A stretch of 17,094 nucleotides of DNA from an uncultured Zoogloea sp. (GTDB taxonomy: Bacteria > Pseudomonadota > Gammaproteobacteria > Burkholderiales > Rhodocyclaceae), in contig CALBTT010000193.1 in NCBI GenBank assembly GCA_937967645.1, positions 1-17,094 of the forward strand. The letters run 5' to 3'. Positions 15,560 to 17,094 of the stretch are shown here, one piece after another. Position 1 is the stretch's first letter. Each line of letters begins with the position of its first letter. The notes under the pieces are model-generated. The model was not told the origin of the DNA, searched no databases, and saw nothing but the letters and a program-made list of their open reading frames with translations. The translations under genes were made by a program, and so were the position numbers.

Positions 15560-15988
15560 TTACTCTGCCTCGCGCAGTTCCGCGGCCTGATTCAGCACTT
15601 CGGTGATGATGCAATCGAGGCGGGACCGTGCCGTCGGGTCGCTGGCGCCTCCCCAGGCCGTGATCGACTCGCCGATCGACAACCCGACATCGACCTCACC
15701 GCAACCGCCCTCCCCCGCCAATCCGGGCAGCCGACCTGCAACCCGGCGCCCCAGGCGCCCGCCACCGGCAAAGACCACCACGACATCATCCGTCCGATGA
15801 TCCACGCCCAGGCTGCGCACCCCCAGCGCGCGCAAGGCGGGGCCGTGCACCGCCTCGACATGGGCGGCAATCACGGGATTGCTGCGCCCCTGCACGGGCT
15901 CAGGCTGATCGAACTGGATATAGAGAACCACCCCCACGGCCGCAAGGATGAGAACCCCCAGAGAGACGACGAGCTTGCTTACATCCAT
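15560..15988 (-). CDS. Hypothetical membrane-anchored protein
   Basis: I do not recognise this 142-residue protein. It starts MDVSKLVVSLGVLILAAVG, a hydrophobic segment at about 6-24 that should act as an uncleaved membrane anchor, with the remainder probably periplasmic. The soluble part has a Val-rich strand (DDVVVVFAGGG), a Gly/Arg-rich stretch and a conserved-looking C-terminal segment GLSIGESITAWGG followed by a helix (LDCIITEVLNQAAEL). The ATG at 15988 has GGAG four bases upstream. Codon use is GC-rich like its neighbours. It is transcribed towards rnpB and stops about 30 bases before the rnpB -10. Its own promoter is not evident. Confidence 0.75.
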   Translation of the reverse strand: MDVSKLVVSLGVLILAAVGVVLYIQFDQPEPVQGRSNPVIAAHVEAVHGPALRALGVRSLGVDHRTDDVVVVFAGGGRLGRRVAGRLPGLAGEGGCGEVDVGLSIGESITAWGGASDPTARSRLDCIITEVLNQAAELREAE

Positions 15989-16032
15989 GAGACTCCGGCT
16001 TTAATCGAGGAAACAGACTACATTGTCCTTGA

Positions 16033-16048
16033 GGCGGCACCGGCCGCC
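16033..16048. repeat. GC-rich hairpin in the divergent intergenic region
   Basis: GGCGGC and GCCGCC form a perfect six-pair stem around the loop ACCG. No T-run follows on either strand, so it is not a terminator. It sits in the 221-base gap between the divergent hypothetical gene and the NWYYC-repeat gene, where I see no clear promoter. Its role is unknown. Confidence 0.35.
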
Positions 16049-16209
16049 CATCGAATAGCACACAGGATTGGCGGAACAGAGACGTAAGAAGATGTGTCCA
16101 GCCCGCCCTCGCGTTGCATCTGCTTACCTCTGTAAAGGCTGGGCTGTCACTGCACGGAGCCTGCAAGTGCTGCAATGAGCCATCACCTGCCCGATCCCCC
16201 ACAACGATC

Positions 16210-16749
16210 ATGACCACATCCCTCATGCGCAAAGGCCTGCTGCTGACACTGCTCGCCACAACAACCCTGGCCACCATCCCGGCCCAGGCCCACGGCCCGC
16301 GCGGGGGGTACGGCCATTACCCAGGCCCGGCCTATCGCTCACACGGGCATTATGGGCCCAGCCCATGGTGGTGGGTCGCCGGGGCCGGCCTGCTGCTCTA
16401 CCCCCAGGTGGTGGCACCACGCCCACAGGTGATCGTTCAGAACCCGCCGGTCGAGCCCATCATCGTCCAGCCGCAGCCCACCGCACAGAACTGGTATTAC
16501 TGCGACAGCGCCCAGGCCTACTATCCCTATGTGCAAAGCTGTCCCGAGGGCTGGCGTGCCGTCCCGGCCACCGCTGCGGCGGCGGCCCAACCCGCACCAG
16601 CCCCCGCACCTGCGCCAGCGCCAGCCCCATCCAGCGGCAACTGGTATTACTGCGACAGCGCTCAAGCCTACTACCCCTATGTGAAGGAATGCCCCGGCGG
16701 ATGGCGCGCCACCCCGGCAACCCCGCCCACCCCCGGAGCCCCCCAATGA
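16210..16749 (+). CDS. Secreted protein with duplicated NWYYC module
   Basis: This 179-residue protein carries a Sec signal peptide (about 1-27, cleavage after AQA). A Gly/His/Tyr/Pro-rich stretch (28-52) and a Trp-Trp-Trp-led hydrophobic segment (53-68) follow. Two near-identical 28-residue modules start at residues 94 and 144 (NWYYCDSAQAYYPYV, then Cys and GWRA-PAT), joined by an Ala-Pro linker. Each module holds two cysteines that could form a disulfide. Similar WYYC...CPxGW proteins occur in many proteobacteria beside glycine-zipper lipoproteins, as here, but I know no defined function. The ATG at 16210 lacks a ribosome site; an ATG at 16225 would still keep the signal peptide. The stop overlaps the next gene as ATGA. 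Confidence 0.85.
   Translation: MTTSLMRKGLLLTLLATTTLATIPAQAHGPRGGYGHYPGPAYRSHGHYGPSPWWWVAGAGLLLYPQVVAPRPQVIVQNPPVEPIIVQPQPTAQNWYYCDSAQAYYPYVQSCPEGWRAVPATAAAAAQPAPAPAPAPAPAPSSGNWYYCDSAQAYYPYVKECPGGWRATPATPPTPGAPQ
16489..16722 (+). repeat. In-gene direct repeat (two 84-base copies, 150 bases apart)
   Basis: Copies at 16489-16572 and 16639-16722 encode the two NWYYC modules. The first 23 bases are identical, and most later differences are in third codon positions or around the second Cys. This fits an older internal duplication kept by selection on the protein. The linker between them is Ala/Pro-rich (PAPAPAP). Confidence 0.8.
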
Positions 16750-17001
16750 AAGCCGCCACCTGCCTGATCCCGCTGGCCCTCCTCGCAGGCTGCGCCAGCC
16801 TCCCGGCGGGCCCGCGAGTCGCCGTCATGCCGACGCCGGGCAAGCCCTTCGAAGTGTTCGTCGCCGAAGAGCGCCTGTGCCGCGACTACGCGGCCAGTAC
16901 CCTGGGCACCGACCGCAACGAGTTGGCCAGCCGCAACGTGGTCGAGGGCGCCATCGCCGGAACGGCAATCGGCGCCACGGCCGGCGCCCTGGGCGGCGGC
17001 C
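16746..17001 (+). CDS. Glycine-zipper lipoprotein, 3' end lost to adapter sequence
   Basis: The protein begins MKAATCLIPLALLAGCASL: a lipoprotein signal peptide with lipobox LAGC, so Cys16 would be lipidated and the protein placed in the envelope. About 85 genuine residues remain. They include a charged stretch with one Cys (EERLCRDYA) and the start of a glycine zipper (GAIAGTAIGATAGALGGG), which in this family inserts in or packs against membrane. The ATG overlaps the previous stop (ATGA) and has GGAG seven bases upstream. The frame stays open past 17001, but those residues (GRAHVWTPV and on) are translated sequencing adapter and must be discarded. Confidence 0.85.
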
Positions 17002-17094
17002 AGAACGGAAGAGCACACGTCTGGACTCCAGTCCAGAATCACCAACTCGTATGCCGCCTTCCGCTGGCAAAAAACAACTCCTCCCATCCACATA
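17002..17094 (+). other. Illumina TruSeq adapter read-through (sequencing artefact)
   Basis: From 17002 the sequence matches the TruSeq read-1 adapter with scattered errors. GGAAGAGCACACGTCTG is exact at 17007-17023, ACTCCAGTC follows at 17025-17033, then 12 bases that fit a linker plus an 8-base index. CTCGTATGCCG is exact at 17046-17056, then an imperfect CTTCTGCTTG equivalent and a run of six A's at 17069-17074. The last 20 bases look like low-quality read tail. This is not genomic DNA. Confidence 0.95.

Noticed and set aside
14983..15606. A 207-codon plus-strand frame
   Set aside because: It runs antisense through the whole of rnpB, whose structure and conserved blocks fully explain the region.
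16114..16209. N-terminal extension of the NWYYC protein from a TTG
   Set aside because: It would bury the signal peptide behind 32 unrelated residues; the ATG at 16210 gives a normal Sec signal.
1..17001. Search for CRISPR arrays, insertion sequences, tRNAs, prophage or defence genes
   Set aside because: None seen. The genomic part is the conserved dcw cluster, rnpB and three envelope-type genes, with no transposase, terminal repeats or spaced direct repeats.
16677..17093. A 138-codon minus-strand frame at the right end
   Set aside because: Its N-terminal third is translated sequencing adapter, and the rest is antisense to the lipoprotein and NWYYC genes.

Overview
The window is GC-rich DNA from a Gram-negative bacterium. 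It is most likely a betaproteobacterium, and Rhodocyclales-like (Azospira/Dechloromonas relatives) is my best guess. This rests on the gene order, the MurE meso-DAP motif, the style of the Mur/Fts proteins, and a type A RNase P RNA whose short P3 arm is capped by a GNRA loop, as in other betaproteobacteria. No database search was possible, so the order-level placement is an inference.

Bases 1-14778, all on the minus strand, are the dcw (division and cell wall) cluster. In transcription order it runs mraZ, rsmH, ftsL, ftsI, murE, murF, mraY, murD, ftsW, murG, murC, ddlB, ftsQ and ftsA, which is cut by the left edge. The genes are tightly packed. Most junctions are ATGA, GTGA or TGATG overlaps or gaps of 10 bases or less. 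Only rsmH-ftsL (81 bases) and murF-mraY (60 bases) are looser, and both gaps are spanned by a tiny ORF that could carry translational coupling. Together the genes make UDP-MurNAc-pentapeptide (MurC, D, E, F and Ddl), lipid I and lipid II (MraY, MurG), and septal peptidoglycan (FtsW, FtsI), with the divisome scaffold FtsL, FtsQ and FtsA. Four genes probably use GTG or TTG starts.

Upstream of mraZ (about 14816-14903) is a well-formed control region. It has a sigma70-type promoter whose -10 is overlapped by four GTGG-type decamers at exact 10-base spacing, the expected autoregulatory MraZ operator. A perfect 10-base inverted repeat brackets the -35. The 250 bases between this region and the RNase P RNA gene hold terminator candidates and a second two-box MraZ-like site.

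Bases 15130-15519 (minus) are rnpB, with a consensus TATAAT -10. Beyond it lies an unidentified membrane-anchored protein (15560-15988, minus). A 221-base divergent gap follows, in which I see only one GC-rich hairpin and no clear promoter. Then comes a plus-strand pair coupled by ATGA: a secreted protein with a duplicated NWYYC module, and a glycine-zipper lipoprotein.

The lipoprotein is not complete. From about base 17002 the sequence is a mutated Illumina TruSeq adapter with index and poly-A, so genomic sequence ends there and the last ~93 bases are artefact. I found no new defence, mobile or biosynthetic system. The points worth a second look are the mraZ control region, the two bridging mini-ORFs, the envelope gene pair and the adapter tail.
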